A stretch of DNA of 64,000 bases, taken from contig WLWQ01000004.1 in NCBI GenBank assembly GCA_012103535.1, positions 124,001-188,000 of the forward strand, read 5' to 3'. Origin of the DNA: Pseudomonadales bacterium. Lineage in GTDB: Bacteria > Pseudomonadota > Gammaproteobacteria > Pseudomonadales > Pseudohongiellaceae. The stretch's first letter is position 1; the number at the start of each line of letters is the position of its first letter. The notes beneath the pieces are model-generated. The model made no database searches and was not told the DNA's origin. It worked only from the letters and a program-made list of their open reading frames with translations. The translations under genes were made by a program, and so were the position numbers. Shown piece after piece: positions 1 through 8,774 of the stretch.

Positions 1-2
1 AA

Positions 3-1151
3 ATGCTAGAAGAAATGCAGAGCAATCTTGAGAATGGTAGCAGTGCGTTTGTCGACACCGAGCTACATGAGCTTTTGCAGTATTCCTACACCCAGGGTAC
101 TGAGATGCTTGGTGCAGTACATTTCTCTCAATTGTTTTCACCATTAGAAGTTGAGATTGAAGTCGAAGAAGGCCTGGATGCAGTAGGACTAAGTAATGCC
201 GAATATTTGATTGCCCAACATCAGCGCGAAAATAGTGAATCCAGCATTACCGCTGATATGTATTTCGATGGTGATCGACAAGGTGTCATGGCCTGGCTCG
301 ATAATCCTGGACCAATGGGTTCCTTGGAATTTTTCTCTACCGACACTACATTCGCTGCTGCCGTATTGTTAAAAGAACCCAGTGCAATTCTGGAAGAATT
401 CGAACCACTGGAACTGCCTGATGATTTTGATGCCGATGCGGAACTCGAATTGTTCTATAGCGTTATATCAGTATTAGGAGGCGAAGTAGCATTTGGAATT
501 GATGGTCCGGCGCTACCCACGCCTTCGTGGAAAGTTGTCATCGAGGCCTATGATGAATCTCTGTTGCAAGAGAGTATCGAATGGTCTGTCGCCAGAATTA
601 GTGAACTCGCTGCCACTGAAGAAGTAGATGCGTCTATAGAACTAACGGAAGTAAATATTGGTGGATTCAGCGGTTATGAAGTAAATATGTCAGGGGAAGC
701 AGATATTGATGGCGGATTTGAACTTACTTCAGCATCGTTTAACTATGCCTATGTGGATGGATACCTAATCGCTGGTCCGGACGCCGCCGTCTTGGACCGT
801 GCCGTTAGTTATTACGAATCAGGCTCTGGTTTACAAACCGACAATGAATTTCAGGAATTGGTATCGCGGGATGGCTATCTTGATTTCTCTCTAGTTTCCT
901 TTAGTAGATTAGGTGAGTTAATGAGTGATGTTCTCGGAAACTTGCCATCTTCATTAACGGAAGAACAGCAAGCAGCGCTTTCCGCAATCGACACCGAAGT
1001 TGGGCCTTCAATTACTAGCGTTTTAGCGCTGTCTGATAGGATGCATTTTGCGCACAATGGTAATTCACAGCTTCCTGTACAAATACTTTCACAATTGGCT
1101 GCATTGGCACCATTAATTGAATCTGCGGCTGATCAAAACGCAGCACAATAG
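3..1151 (+). CDS. DUF3352-like envelope protein, 5' end cut by window edge
   Basis: The reading frame is open from the left edge, so the first ATG at base 3 is probably internal and an N-terminal export signal may be lost. The 382 visible residues are acidic and soluble with no membrane segment. A stretch near residues 240-275 (a 'GYLIAGPDAAVLDRAV' run followed by a target-like helix) resembles DUF3352-type proteins, in which a self-evaluation strand is followed by 'sL...F' helices. I have no functional prediction. It lies only 15 bp upstream of two ABC transporter pairs in the same direction, so it is probably co-transcribed and may be the substrate or a periplasmic accessory of that exporter. 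The family assignment is a guess by eye. Confidence 0.5.
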   Translation: MLEEMQSNLENGSSAFVDTELHELLQYSYTQGTEMLGAVHFSQLFSPLEVEIEVEEGLDAVGLSNAEYLIAQHQRENSESSITADMYFDGDRQGVMAWLDNPGPMGSLEFFSTDTTFAAAVLLKEPSAILEEFEPLELPDDFDADAELELFYSVISVLGGEVAFGIDGPALPTPSWKVVIEAYDESLLQESIEWSVARISELAATEEVDASIELTEVNIGGFSGYEVNMSGEADIDGGFELTSASFNYAYVDGYLIAGPDAAVLDRAVSYYESGSGLQTDNEFQELVSRDGYLDFSLVSFSRLGELMSDVLGNLPSSLTEEQQAALSAIDTEVGPSITSVLALSDRMHFAHNGNSQLPVQILSQLAALAPLIESAADQNAAQ

Positions 1152-1166
1152 TAAACTACGTACTCC

Positions 1167-2225
1167 ATGACTGAATCACTGGGTAGTGAAGAGAGATCCA
1201 CGGCAGCCTCTAGCGAGGCTGCCGCATCTGTTTTGCCCGGTGGAGAATCAACAGCAAGGTCGGCTAATACTCTCGATTCAAGCGCTGAGTCGACAGATTC
1301 AGCCCAACTGCAATCTTCAGTTATTGAGCTCGATTCTCTCTGCGTTAATTACGATAAGCCTGTCTTAGATTCTCTTTCCGCAGAAATGCGCGGTTCTTGT
1401 ATCGGTTTATTGGGTCCTAATGGCGCTGGCAAAACAACCTTACTGAACACACTGCTTGGATTTAAACGACCTTCATCCGGAAAGGCGAGCATTCTAGGAC
1501 ATGACCTTAAGAGTGGAAATCAGTGGGTGCGCAGCATGGTTGGTTATATGCCTGAGCGCGATGCATTCATTGCTGGTATGACCGGCATTCGCTTTGTAAG
1601 AATGATGGCCGAACTCTCGGGTCTTAGTTCAAAGGTTGCGCTAGAGCGCGCCCATGAAGTGTTCTTTTATGTTGGATTGGGCGAGGCAAGATATCGCAAC
1701 GTAGAATCCTATTCTCTAGGCATGAAACAGCTCGCGAAATTAGCGCAAGCCATCGTGCATGGTCCAAGACTTCTGTTTTTGGACGAGCCGACAAACGGAT
1801 TGGACCCGCCCGCTCGAGCGAGAATGTTGCAGCTTATACGAGAGATCAGAGACTCAGGTGATACGCATATCATCATTGCCTCTCATTTGTTGCAAGATAT
1901 CGAATCTTGCTGTGATGAAGTATTGGTATTAAAAGAGGGCAGGATCGCCAAATATTGTAATCTGGAAGAAGAGCGACGCAGTAATCGCCAATTTCTCCTT
2001 ATGCAAATAAGAGGAGACGAGATTGCCTTTGTCGAAGGCCTAAGAAATCTTGGTTGCGAAGTCGCGCTTCCAAATCGGCGTCGAATCAAAGCGATAATTC
2101 CAGAAGAGTTAGACATTAGCCAATTGTATGAGCTGGCAGAAAGTCTTTCGGTGCAAATTCGAAATCTCGATTACAAGCGAGATTCATTGGAAGATATATT
2201 TCTTCGTGCTATGGATGCAGACTAG
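1167..2225 (+). CDS. ABC transporter ATP-binding protein
   Basis: Cytoplasmic ABC ATPase of 352 residues. It shows Walker A 'GPNGAGKTT', a signature variant 'YSLGMKQ' and Walker B '[13 protein letters not shown]', followed by the H-loop region 'IIASH'. The first 50 or so residues are a Ser/Ala/Glu-rich low-complexity extension not usual in this family, so a later start is possible, but no better Shine-Dalgarno decides it. Its partner is the ABC-2 permease 13 bp downstream. The C-terminal 80 residues look like the regulatory tail typical of ABC-2-type exporters. Substrate unknown. Confidence 0.9.
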   Translation: MTESLGSEERSTAASSEAAASVLPGGESTARSANTLDSSAESTDSAQLQSSVIELDSLCVNYDKPVLDSLSAEMRGSCIGLLGPNGAGKTTLLNTLLGFKRPSSGKASILGHDLKSGNQWVRSMVGYMPERDAFIAGMTGIRFVRMMAELSGLSSKVALERAHEVFFYVGLGEARYRNVESYSLGMKQLAKLAQAIVHGPRLLFLDEPTNGLDPPARARMLQLIREIRDSGDTHIIIASHLLQDIESCCDEVLVLKEGRIAKYCNLEEERRSNRQFLLMQIRGDEIAFVEGLRNLGCEVALPNRRRIKAIIPEELDISQLYELAESLSVQIRNLDYKRDSLEDIFLRAMDAD

Positions 2226-2238
2226 GAAAGAGTAGTTA

Positions 2239-3117
2239 ATGGCAATTTTTCTAAAAGCTTATCAGGGATATAGCGGACCAGTTTCAGCATCCTACGAGCG
2301 CATGTTGGTCATTTTTCGATATGCACTAGCCGACGTATTTCAGTCGCGCCTATTTATAGCCTTTTACTTTGTTTCTCTGTTGCTCCCCGTGGGCTTAATG
2401 TGTTTTCTCTATGTCTATCACAACCTGGAATTGCTATTAACATTTGAAGTTCCGCTCGATGATCTTCCCACTATCGACGGAACATTTTTTGCGGTTGCCA
2501 TGCAGATACCGCAAAACTCTTTATTGTTAATTTTGGTAATGGTGATTGGACCATCCATGATTTCGCCGGATTTGCGCAATAATGCGATGCCGTTGTATTT
2601 ATCCCGCCCCATTAGTTTAAGCAATTACATAGTTGGCAAATTGCTCGTTCTAGTATTTCTCGGCTCGATTATGACGTGGGTGCCGGGAACATTGTTATTT
2701 TTTCTGCAGGCTTTTCTGGGAGGCGAGGGGTGGTTAGGCGATAACCTGCATTTACTATTAGCGGCTGCAATATCATCGCTGCTCTGGATCATCTGTTTGT
2801 CACTGCTCGCCTTTGCAATTTCAGCCTATGTAAAATGGAAGGCGGTTGCTCGAATTTTTTTCTTTGGCGTGATTTTAATTGGATCGATATTAGGGCAGGT
2901 AATCGAAGAAACATTTGGTGGAGTTGGTGCGTACATCGTGAATTTGTTTGCGGCCCAAGAAGTGATACTGACTAATCTTTACCAGGCTGATCCTGATTTC
3001 CTTGGATTCGTCCCGAGTATGCCAATAGAAGTCGCGCTCGCGCAATTTTTTGTAGTCTCTGTAGTCGCCTTGATTCTCCTGGCCCGACGCATTAAGCAGT
3101 ATCAAGGTGTTGTATGA
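2239..3117 (+). CDS. ABC-2 type transporter permease
   Basis: Inner-membrane permease of 292 residues with about six hydrophobic segments. It contains the ABC-2 hallmark between segments 2 and 3 ('ISPDLRNNAMPLYLSRPIS'), where the coupling region meets the ATPase. A GGAAAGAG Shine-Dalgarno precedes the ATG. It sits between two ATPase genes and overlaps the next by 4 bp (ATGA), so translation is coupled. Role: membrane half of an exporter; substrate cannot be read from the sequence. Confidence 0.85.
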   Translation: MAIFLKAYQGYSGPVSASYERMLVIFRYALADVFQSRLFIAFYFVSLLLPVGLMCFLYVYHNLELLLTFEVPLDDLPTIDGTFFAVAMQIPQNSLLLILVMVIGPSMISPDLRNNAMPLYLSRPISLSNYIVGKLLVLVFLGSIMTWVPGTLLFFLQAFLGGEGWLGDNLHLLLAAAISSLLWIICLSLLAFAISAYVKWKAVARIFFFGVILIGSILGQVIEETFGGVGAYIVNLFAAQEVILTNLYQADPDFLGFVPSMPIEVALAQFFVVSVVALILLARRIKQYQGVV

Positions 3118-4085
3118 GTAATACTTCAGGAATTAACGGCGATAAGAGTAGCTGCAATATTTCATTGCGGGATATATCAAAATTTTACGGTGATATCCTG
3201 GGTGTTAACAGGATTGGTCTCGATATCGAGCCAGGAATAACTGGATTAGTCGGGCCTAATGGCGCCGGTAAGTCCACTCTGATGAACCTGATAGCAGGGC
3301 TGATACCTCCTACTCGAGGTTCTCTCGAAGTGTTAGGCGTGACCCCTTCCGACCCTGAAGTATTTTTTCGGCAGTTAGGTTATTGTACGCAGTACGACTC
3401 ATTTCCCGCCGGCATTAACGGTCATGATTTTATCTATAGCACTCTCCGGGTGCATGGCTACGATAAATCTCCGGCTCTAGAATTAACCCAGCAAGCCATA
3501 GAGCAAGTCAGTTTAAGCAAAGCTGCAAAGCAGACGGTAAGCTCTTACAGTAAAGGTATGCGACAGCGCATAAAATTGGTGCAAGCAATCAGTCATCAAC
3601 CCGAAGTGTTGATTTTGGACGAGCCGCTAAATGGATTGGATCCTATGGCTCGTGCTCAGGTAATCGCTTTGTTCCGAGAATTCGCAGATGCGGGTAAAAT
3701 TGTGTTGATATCCAGCCAGATTCTGCATGAAGTAGATCTGGTTTCTGATAGGGTCGTGCTAATTAACAGCGGTTATCTTGTAGCCGAAGGTGATCTGAAT
3801 AAGATTCAGAGTGAAACTGGCGAGCCGATGAAGATCTTTATTCGCAGTACCGATGCAACCACAATTGCAGCAAAGGTATTCGATTTGGAAAACGTGGTAG
3901 AAGCACAGCTTCATTACGATGGCGGTGGGCTTTTCATTCGAACCACCGATGCTGATTCATTCTTTTTGAGTATCAATAGAAAAGTAATTGAAGAGGGTTG
4001 GGCAATTGAATCTATGGGTCCAGCAGATGAGACTGCAGAAGCAGTCTACCAACATCTGATCGTAGAGCAGCAGGTGGCGACGTGA
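3114..4085 (+). CDS. ABC transporter ATP-binding protein (second copy)
   Basis: ABC ATPase of 323 residues with Walker A 'GPNGAGKST', signature 'SYSKGMRQ' and Walker B 'LILDEPLNGLDP', followed by 'LISSQILHE', where the usual H-loop His is replaced by Gln (SSQ instead of ASH). That substitution could lower or change ATP hydrolysis and suggests division of labour with the first ATPase. It overlaps the upstream permease (ATGA) and the downstream permease (GTGA), so the five genes form one translationally coupled unit. Confidence 0.9.
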   Translation: MSNTSGINGDKSSCNISLRDISKFYGDILGVNRIGLDIEPGITGLVGPNGAGKSTLMNLIAGLIPPTRGSLEVLGVTPSDPEVFFRQLGYCTQYDSFPAGINGHDFIYSTLRVHGYDKSPALELTQQAIEQVSLSKAAKQTVSSYSKGMRQRIKLVQAISHQPEVLILDEPLNGLDPMARAQVIALFREFADAGKIVLISSQILHEVDLVSDRVVLINSGYLVAEGDLNKIQSETGEPMKIFIRSTDATTIAAKVFDLENVVEAQLHYDGGGLFIRTTDADSFFLSINRKVIEEGWAIESMGPADETAEAVYQHLIVEQQVAT

Positions 4086-4957
4086 GTACAGGCGAACTTT
4101 CAATGAGTCCAGTTACTGCTCCTCAGCTAAAGTCTGGAATGAAACTGTGGCTAAATCAGTTAGTTGCAATTTTTCGTATTGAGTTTGGCAAGTCACTATT
4201 TTCACGACGTATGTTTGCCTGTTATGTGCTTGCTTTGTTGCCAGTATTAATTTTGGCCGCCGCATCATTCGAATCTTACACCGTGGGAGAGCCAGTATTT
4301 AATTCTATAGAGCGTGCTCGAGAAGTATTTGGCCAAATATTTACAGTATTTATTCTTGGCGGTGTGGTATTTCTCGGCTCGGCAGCAATTTTCACTACCT
4401 TGTTTCGCGGCGAAATTCTAGATCGCAGTATTCATTACTATGTTCTAACCCCAGTACGCAGAGAGGTTTTGGTTTGTGCCAAATACCTTGCTGGACTTTC
4501 AAGTGGCGTCATTCTTTTTGGATTGAGTACTCTGTTTAGTTTTTTGTTGCTGTATCTAAGCTTTGGCTTCGATGCCATAGTGACAGACATAACCAATGGA
4601 ATCGCGTTACAACAAACTGGTCAGTATCTAGGCATCATTTTTCTGGCCTGCATGGGTTACGGTTCATTATTCATGGCGGCCGGATTGTTGTTTCGAAATC
4701 CACTCATTCCGCTGGTAGTGATTGCAGGCTGGGAAACCATTCATTTCATTCTCCCTCCAGCTCTTAAGGTTTTCAGCGTGATTTTCTATCTTAAGGGTTT
4801 GCTTCCAATTCCTTTGGATGAAGGCCCGCTTGCAGTAATCGTGGCACCACCACCGGTGTGGGTATCTATTCTGGGCATGTTTGGCCTGTGTGCGGTTACC
4901 GTAACTATCTCCGTCCTGCTAATGAAAAACCTTGAGGTCAAGTACACTGACGAGTAG
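4082..4957 (+). CDS. ABC-2 type transporter permease (second copy)
   Basis: Inner-membrane protein of 291 residues starting at a GTG that overlaps the stop of the preceding ATPase. A cytoplasmic N-terminal helix is followed by about six membrane segments. The 'FRGEILDRSIHYYVLTPVRREVLVCAKYLAG' region is the ABC-2 coupling segment (given here only as a landmark). It ends the operon; 175 bp of A+T-rich spacer follow. With the other three transporter genes it could form one heterotetrameric exporter or two related ones. Confidence 0.85.
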   Translation: MSTGELSMSPVTAPQLKSGMKLWLNQLVAIFRIEFGKSLFSRRMFACYVLALLPVLILAAASFESYTVGEPVFNSIERAREVFGQIFTVFILGGVVFLGSAAIFTTLFRGEILDRSIHYYVLTPVRREVLVCAKYLAGLSSGVILFGLSTLFSFLLLYLSFGFDAIVTDITNGIALQQTGQYLGIIFLACMGYGSLFMAAGLLFRNPLIPLVVIAGWETIHFILPPALKVFSVIFYLKGLLPIPLDEGPLAVIVAPPPVWVSILGMFGLCAVTVTISVLLMKNLEVKYTDE

Positions 4958-5141
4958 ACGAATTGTGTCGTCAGTAAGTTAAACCTTTTATACTCCTCTC
5001 AACTCGACAGTAAGCAATACGATATAAATATTGTTATTCGTCGAATTTAAAACTATTTAGGAAATTACAACGATTCTATGGTATAGCAATCCGTTAATTA
5101 GCTGAGTTGTTGAAAATTCGAATAAAAAAGGGGTGAGTAAA

Positions 5142-6026
5142 ATGATGGGTCCGGCTGAGCTATTTTATCTCACGCTCCTGGTAACGGGAGTGTTGTACGC
5201 CAGCATGCTTGCTCACTTCAATGGCTCTCTAGGAACGAAGCGGGCCAATACCCAAATTTATTGGAATTCAGAAATCATCGTCTGGATCGTGCTGCTGGTA
5301 TTAGTGATGTCAGTGATATTCAGATTACTTGGACCTACTGCGTTAATCGTTGGCGCTGGCACCTGGTTTCTTATAGGTGCTGGTAATTTGATGGTGGTTT
5401 ATATCTATCTGGCTATTAAGCTCGCTCGTCACACTCTTCCTGCGAATGTCTTCTGGATAATTGTTGCGCTTTCTATTGTTGCAAATATTTATGCACTCAT
5501 TGTTGTATTTGTGGAGATTATTGCTGGCAGTTTAACTCCAACAGAATATGCAAATGCTTTAGAGTTGCTTTTGTTGTTAATGACATTAATTCTAGCTCTT
5601 GTTCTTTTGTTTAATCTGGTTCAATCATTGTGGAGTTCATTCTTAGTAGGCAGGAGTAGAGAAGCTCAGTCAACTGAGCGTCATACTGCAATTGGCGTTG
5701 CTATTGCAGCACAAATCGAGAGAACGCAATCGGGAAGTCATCAAGTGACCTTGGAGCCAACAAATTCGATTATTTATGATTTCGGTTTACGCCGAATCGA
5801 AGACCATGGCTACAAAGCAGATTTGCGCGTGATCCGTGCCAATAATGACCAATCTATTGTCGTTGAAGTCAGCAATGACAAAAATAGTTGGGAAGTTTGC
5901 TTCATAGACGAAATCATCCCTAGTGACTGGGATGTTCCTTATCTGAATAGCCCCTGGCGTTACGTTCGCATTACTAATAGCGGTAGCGCTGCAACAAGCA
6001 TCTCATCAGTTTTTGACCTGGATTGA
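5142..6026 (+). CDS. five-TM membrane protein with C-terminal F5/8-type (discoidin-like) domain
   Basis: About 294 residues. Five strongly hydrophobic segments fill the first 170 residues; the last 100 residues read like a jelly-roll F5/8 type C domain ('IYDFGLRRI... VEVSNDKNSWEV... WRYVRITNSG... SSVFDLD'), which in known proteins binds carbohydrate or lipid head groups. I chose ATG 5142 because AGGGG at 5129-5133 is 8 bases upstream; the GTG at 5133 overlaps that Shine-Dalgarno and is unlikely to be the start. No operon partner: the next gene is convergent. Function unknown; the domain call rests on pattern only. Confidence 0.65.
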   Translation: MMGPAELFYLTLLVTGVLYASMLAHFNGSLGTKRANTQIYWNSEIIVWIVLLVLVMSVIFRLLGPTALIVGAGTWFLIGAGNLMVVYIYLAIKLARHTLPANVFWIIVALSIVANIYALIVVFVEIIAGSLTPTEYANALELLLLLMTLILALVLLFNLVQSLWSSFLVGRSREAQSTERHTAIGVAIAAQIERTQSGSHQVTLEPTNSIIYDFGLRRIEDHGYKADLRVIRANNDQSIVVEVSNDKNSWEVCFIDEIIPSDWDVPYLNSPWRYVRITNSGSAATSISSVFDLD

Positions 6027-6047
6027 TGGTTTGTTGTGGTAGTGCTG

Positions 6048-7607
6048 CTATCGAGCAGGGATCTGCGACAAGATAAACTCTCGCGTGTCTTCTAGTAGTA
6101 GCACTCGCGAAGGCTCATTCACGTACATCATGTGCCCACCTTGATAAAATTCGTATCGAATTTGATCAGCGCGTATATCGTGTCGATTCAGGGTAAATTC
6201 CGCATCAAAAAATGGCGTTGTTAAATCGAAATAGCCTGAAGCAACAAAAACTTTTAGAGAAGGATTGATCCTTAGTGCCTGTGACAACTCATGGGCAGTA
6301 TTGACATAAGCTGGTTCCCAAGAAGTGCCATCTGGCACTGTACGCCAACGCCAATTTGGACCGAGATCGGGATCGGCGGGGGAGAGATAGCTCCGATCCC
6401 ATTCCACACCGAGATCGTTGCGCATGTAAGTCATTAAGGCGGCTTTGTAGGCGCTGGATATACCGTCGCTAGCTGGGTCACGGGAGTTTTCCGCGGCGAG
6501 ATCATCGATTTGATCCTGGGTGTAGCGGGAATCGGAGCGCCCAACCGCCAATCCCTGATCACGTAGCAATTCTTTCGCGAATCGGGTTCCCTGCACGCGT
6601 AAATTGGCGCGATCGATATACTCAGTGCTTAAGCCAGTAAAATGCGCCAAGCGATCTCTTACTGCGCGATATTCATCAGGCTCGATAGTGTTTCCTTTAA
6701 AGAGTGCAGGAAGATATTCATTCACTGCAAATTCTCGCGCCTGTTGTATAAAAACTTCCTGACTTTCTGGCGGAGGCTGCACCCGTCCGTGATAGAGCGC
6801 CGTTGCCGCCATGGTAGGAATATAAGTGATGTAAGAAACGATATTATCCCGCACGTAAGGTGTCGATCCCTGGTAATCCAATGCTTGGGAGATAAACAGA
6901 ATGCCATTGAGGCTTATGTCCATATCGCCTTCCATGCGCTGTGCTACTACTGCCGCACGGGTAGTACCAAAACTCTCACCCAGGAGAAATTTTGGTGAAT
7001 TCCAACGATTATGTTCGGTTACCCAGGTGCGAATGAATTCGGCCATAGAGTCGGCATCTTCGTTAAGCCCCCAGAATTCTTTTCCTTCATGCTCGCCAAG
7101 CGCTCTGGAAAATCCAGTGCCGACCGGATCGATAAAAACGAGATCGGTGACATCCAGAATTGTTTCCGGTGCTTCCAGAATGGGATAGGGAGGAAGACCT
7201 GCATGTTCACCGTCAGAAGGAACCACGATTCTTTTCGGACCGTAACTGCCCATGTGTAACCAGACCGAGGCAGAGCCCGGGCCGCCGTTCCAAACGAAAG
7301 TGACAGGACGTACTTCGCCGACCGCAAGATTGGTTTTCAGATAGGCGAAAGTGAAGATTGTTGCCTTTGGTTTACCGTCGATATCGAGCAGATAAGTCTC
7401 GCCCGCAATTGCCTGATAATCTATGCGGCTATCATTAAATCGATTCGAGTGTTCGCTTATAAATTGAGTTGGTTCAGGAATTTCTGCAACTTCGGTAGTT
7501 TCCTGTTCGGCGGCAAATCCTTGGCCTAAATTGCAAAGCATTGAAATTACTAGAAGCCATAACACTCTATTCATCTTCATTATTGATACCTGTTTGTTAT
7601 TACTCAT
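6048..7607 (-). CDS. secreted serine carboxypeptidase, peptidase family S10
   Basis: Periplasmic exopeptidase of 519 residues that would remove C-terminal amino acids from peptides. A Sec signal peptide ends near 'GFAAE'. The S10 hallmarks are present: oxyanion-hole 'WNGGPGSAS' (about 106-114), nucleophile Ser212 in 'GESFGT', catalytic Asp in 'SGYFDLTTP' and His in 'GGHMMY'. The start overlaps the stop of the upstream creatininase-like gene (TAATG), which points to coupled translation. An alternative ATG at 7580 with an AGGT Shine-Dalgarno would give a more usual, shorter signal peptide. S10 enzymes are common in eukaryotes and in a subset of bacteria. Confidence 0.9.
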   Translation of the reverse strand: MSNNKQVSIMKMNRVLWLLVISMLCNLGQGFAAEQETTEVAEIPEPTQFISEHSNRFNDSRIDYQAIAGETYLLDIDGKPKATIFTFAYLKTNLAVGEVRPVTFVWNGGPGSASVWLHMGSYGPKRIVVPSDGEHAGLPPYPILEAPETILDVTDLVFIDPVGTGFSRALGEHEGKEFWGLNEDADSMAEFIRTWVTEHNRWNSPKFLLGESFGTTRAAVVAQRMEGDMDISLNGILFISQALDYQGSTPYVRDNIVSYITYIPTMAATALYHGRVQPPPESQEVFIQQAREFAVNEYLPALFKGNTIEPDEYRAVRDRLAHFTGLSTEYIDRANLRVQGTRFAKELLRDQGLAVGRSDSRYTQDQIDDLAAENSRDPASDGISSAYKAALMTYMRNDLGVEWDRSYLSPADPDLGPNWRWRTVPDGTSWEPAYVNTAHELSQALRINPSLKVFVASGYFDLTTPFFDAEFTLNRHDIRADQIRYEFYQGGHMMYVNEPSRVLLLEDTREFILSQIPAR

Positions 7608-8488
7608 TACTCAATCGTATTTCTAATCGCATTCGCGGTAAATTCAGCTCGAAATTCGATCATTCGTCTTCCCAGTTCTATTGCATCCTCAAGCGGTGAA
7701 ATAGATACACCGTTGATAGAGGCAAGATCTGCTTCAAGCCGTTGTTCAAAGCGAACCTGCGCGGGATCCGTTACCATCATCATCGCCGTAACCCAGATGT
7801 CGTCGTGATAACCGTCATGATCAGATTCGGCAACACCGAGTTGCACTTCGGTAAATATTTCAGTTTCCTCCCAACCGGGATTGTAGAATTCTGCTACATA
7901 ATGAATCTGAGTATTTGTGTCAGACCATTTCTCTGAAAGTTCATTAGCAACATTAGCCATACCTCTCTGATTGCCGCCGCTGTCTCCTATCATCACGATG
8001 TCATCGAATCCTGACTGGCGCAGACTGGCGGCGATATCGGTTAACAGTGCTTCATAGGTGGCTGCGCTCAAACTAATAGTGCCAGGAAATTTCATCGAGC
8101 CAGTCGGAGGATCAATATTTCCTTCCGGTACGAATTTAACAATCGGTGCACACAGTGCATTTCCTAATTTTGCCGCGATTGCCGGACAGGTCGCTTCGAG
8201 AATCAAATTGTGTTTGCCAGTGGCGAGATAAGGCCCATTCTCTTCAATGCCACCGGTTGGGATAATCACTGTCGAAGTGCCGTTGGCAATCAAGTCTCTG
8301 ATTTCCATAAAGGTCAATTCTTCCAGCCAATAGGATTCGCCACGGCTAATGGGTCGCTCGGCATTCAGGAGTTCATCATCAGTAATACCGGGTTGTCCGA
8401 ATACCATTGGAACTTGCAATGACAGCAGAATTGCCGGGATTGCGAAGACGCTAAAATTAACTAAGTGCCTAAAACCGCCTAATTTCAA
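7607..8488 (-). CDS. secreted creatininase-superfamily amidohydrolase
   Basis: 293 residues with a Sec signal peptide ('VPMVFGQ' cleavage region). The core follows the creatininase fold: 'PTGGIEENGPYL', then 'CAPIVKFVPEGN', then 'DIVMIGDSGGN'. Classical creatininases bind metal through EQHG, TD and NGHGGN motifs; here these read EENG, GKHN and GDSGGN, so His and Asp ligands have moved or changed together. It therefore belongs to a divergent subfamily with an unknown substrate, perhaps an amide or peptide given the coupled S10 carboxypeptidase. TTG start with a GAGG Shine-Dalgarno about 9 bases upstream. First gene of a two-gene operon. Confidence 0.8.
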   Translation of the reverse strand: MKLGGFRHLVNFSVFAIPAILLSLQVPMVFGQPGITDDELLNAERPISRGESYWLEELTFMEIRDLIANGTSTVIIPTGGIEENGPYLATGKHNLILEATCPAIAAKLGNALCAPIVKFVPEGNIDPPTGSMKFPGTISLSAATYEALLTDIAASLRQSGFDDIVMIGDSGGNQRGMANVANELSEKWSDTNTQIHYVAEFYNPGWEETEIFTEVQLGVAESDHDGYHDDIWVTAMMMVTDPAQVRFEQRLEADLASINGVSISPLEDAIELGRRMIEFRAEFTANAIRNTIE

Positions 8489-8774
8489 TTGCCTATCCTC
8501 TACAGGTCTAGTTTCAAGTGATGCTACCGTAAATAGCCTCCAAACCTAAGCACTCCGATTAAAATGAGACAAATTCCATTGAAACCAGATTATGGCAGTC
8601 ATTCAAAGGGCTAGTGACCTTATAAGTGCTACTAATAAAAGAAAAGCTAATCTAGGATTGTTTCCGCGCTTTTAACTATTAACTGCGTTTTCACTATTAA
8701 AAGAAGAAGGGATTTCTGGCAGTATTCACCGCTGATTGGAAATTCCTCAGCAAAAAACCTATTGAGAGCCTGAA

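Noticed and set aside
6642-7188. Plus-strand ORFs over 100 codons within the S10 carboxypeptidase region
   Set aside because: Antisense shadows of a clear conserved gene with no ribosome sites and odd composition.
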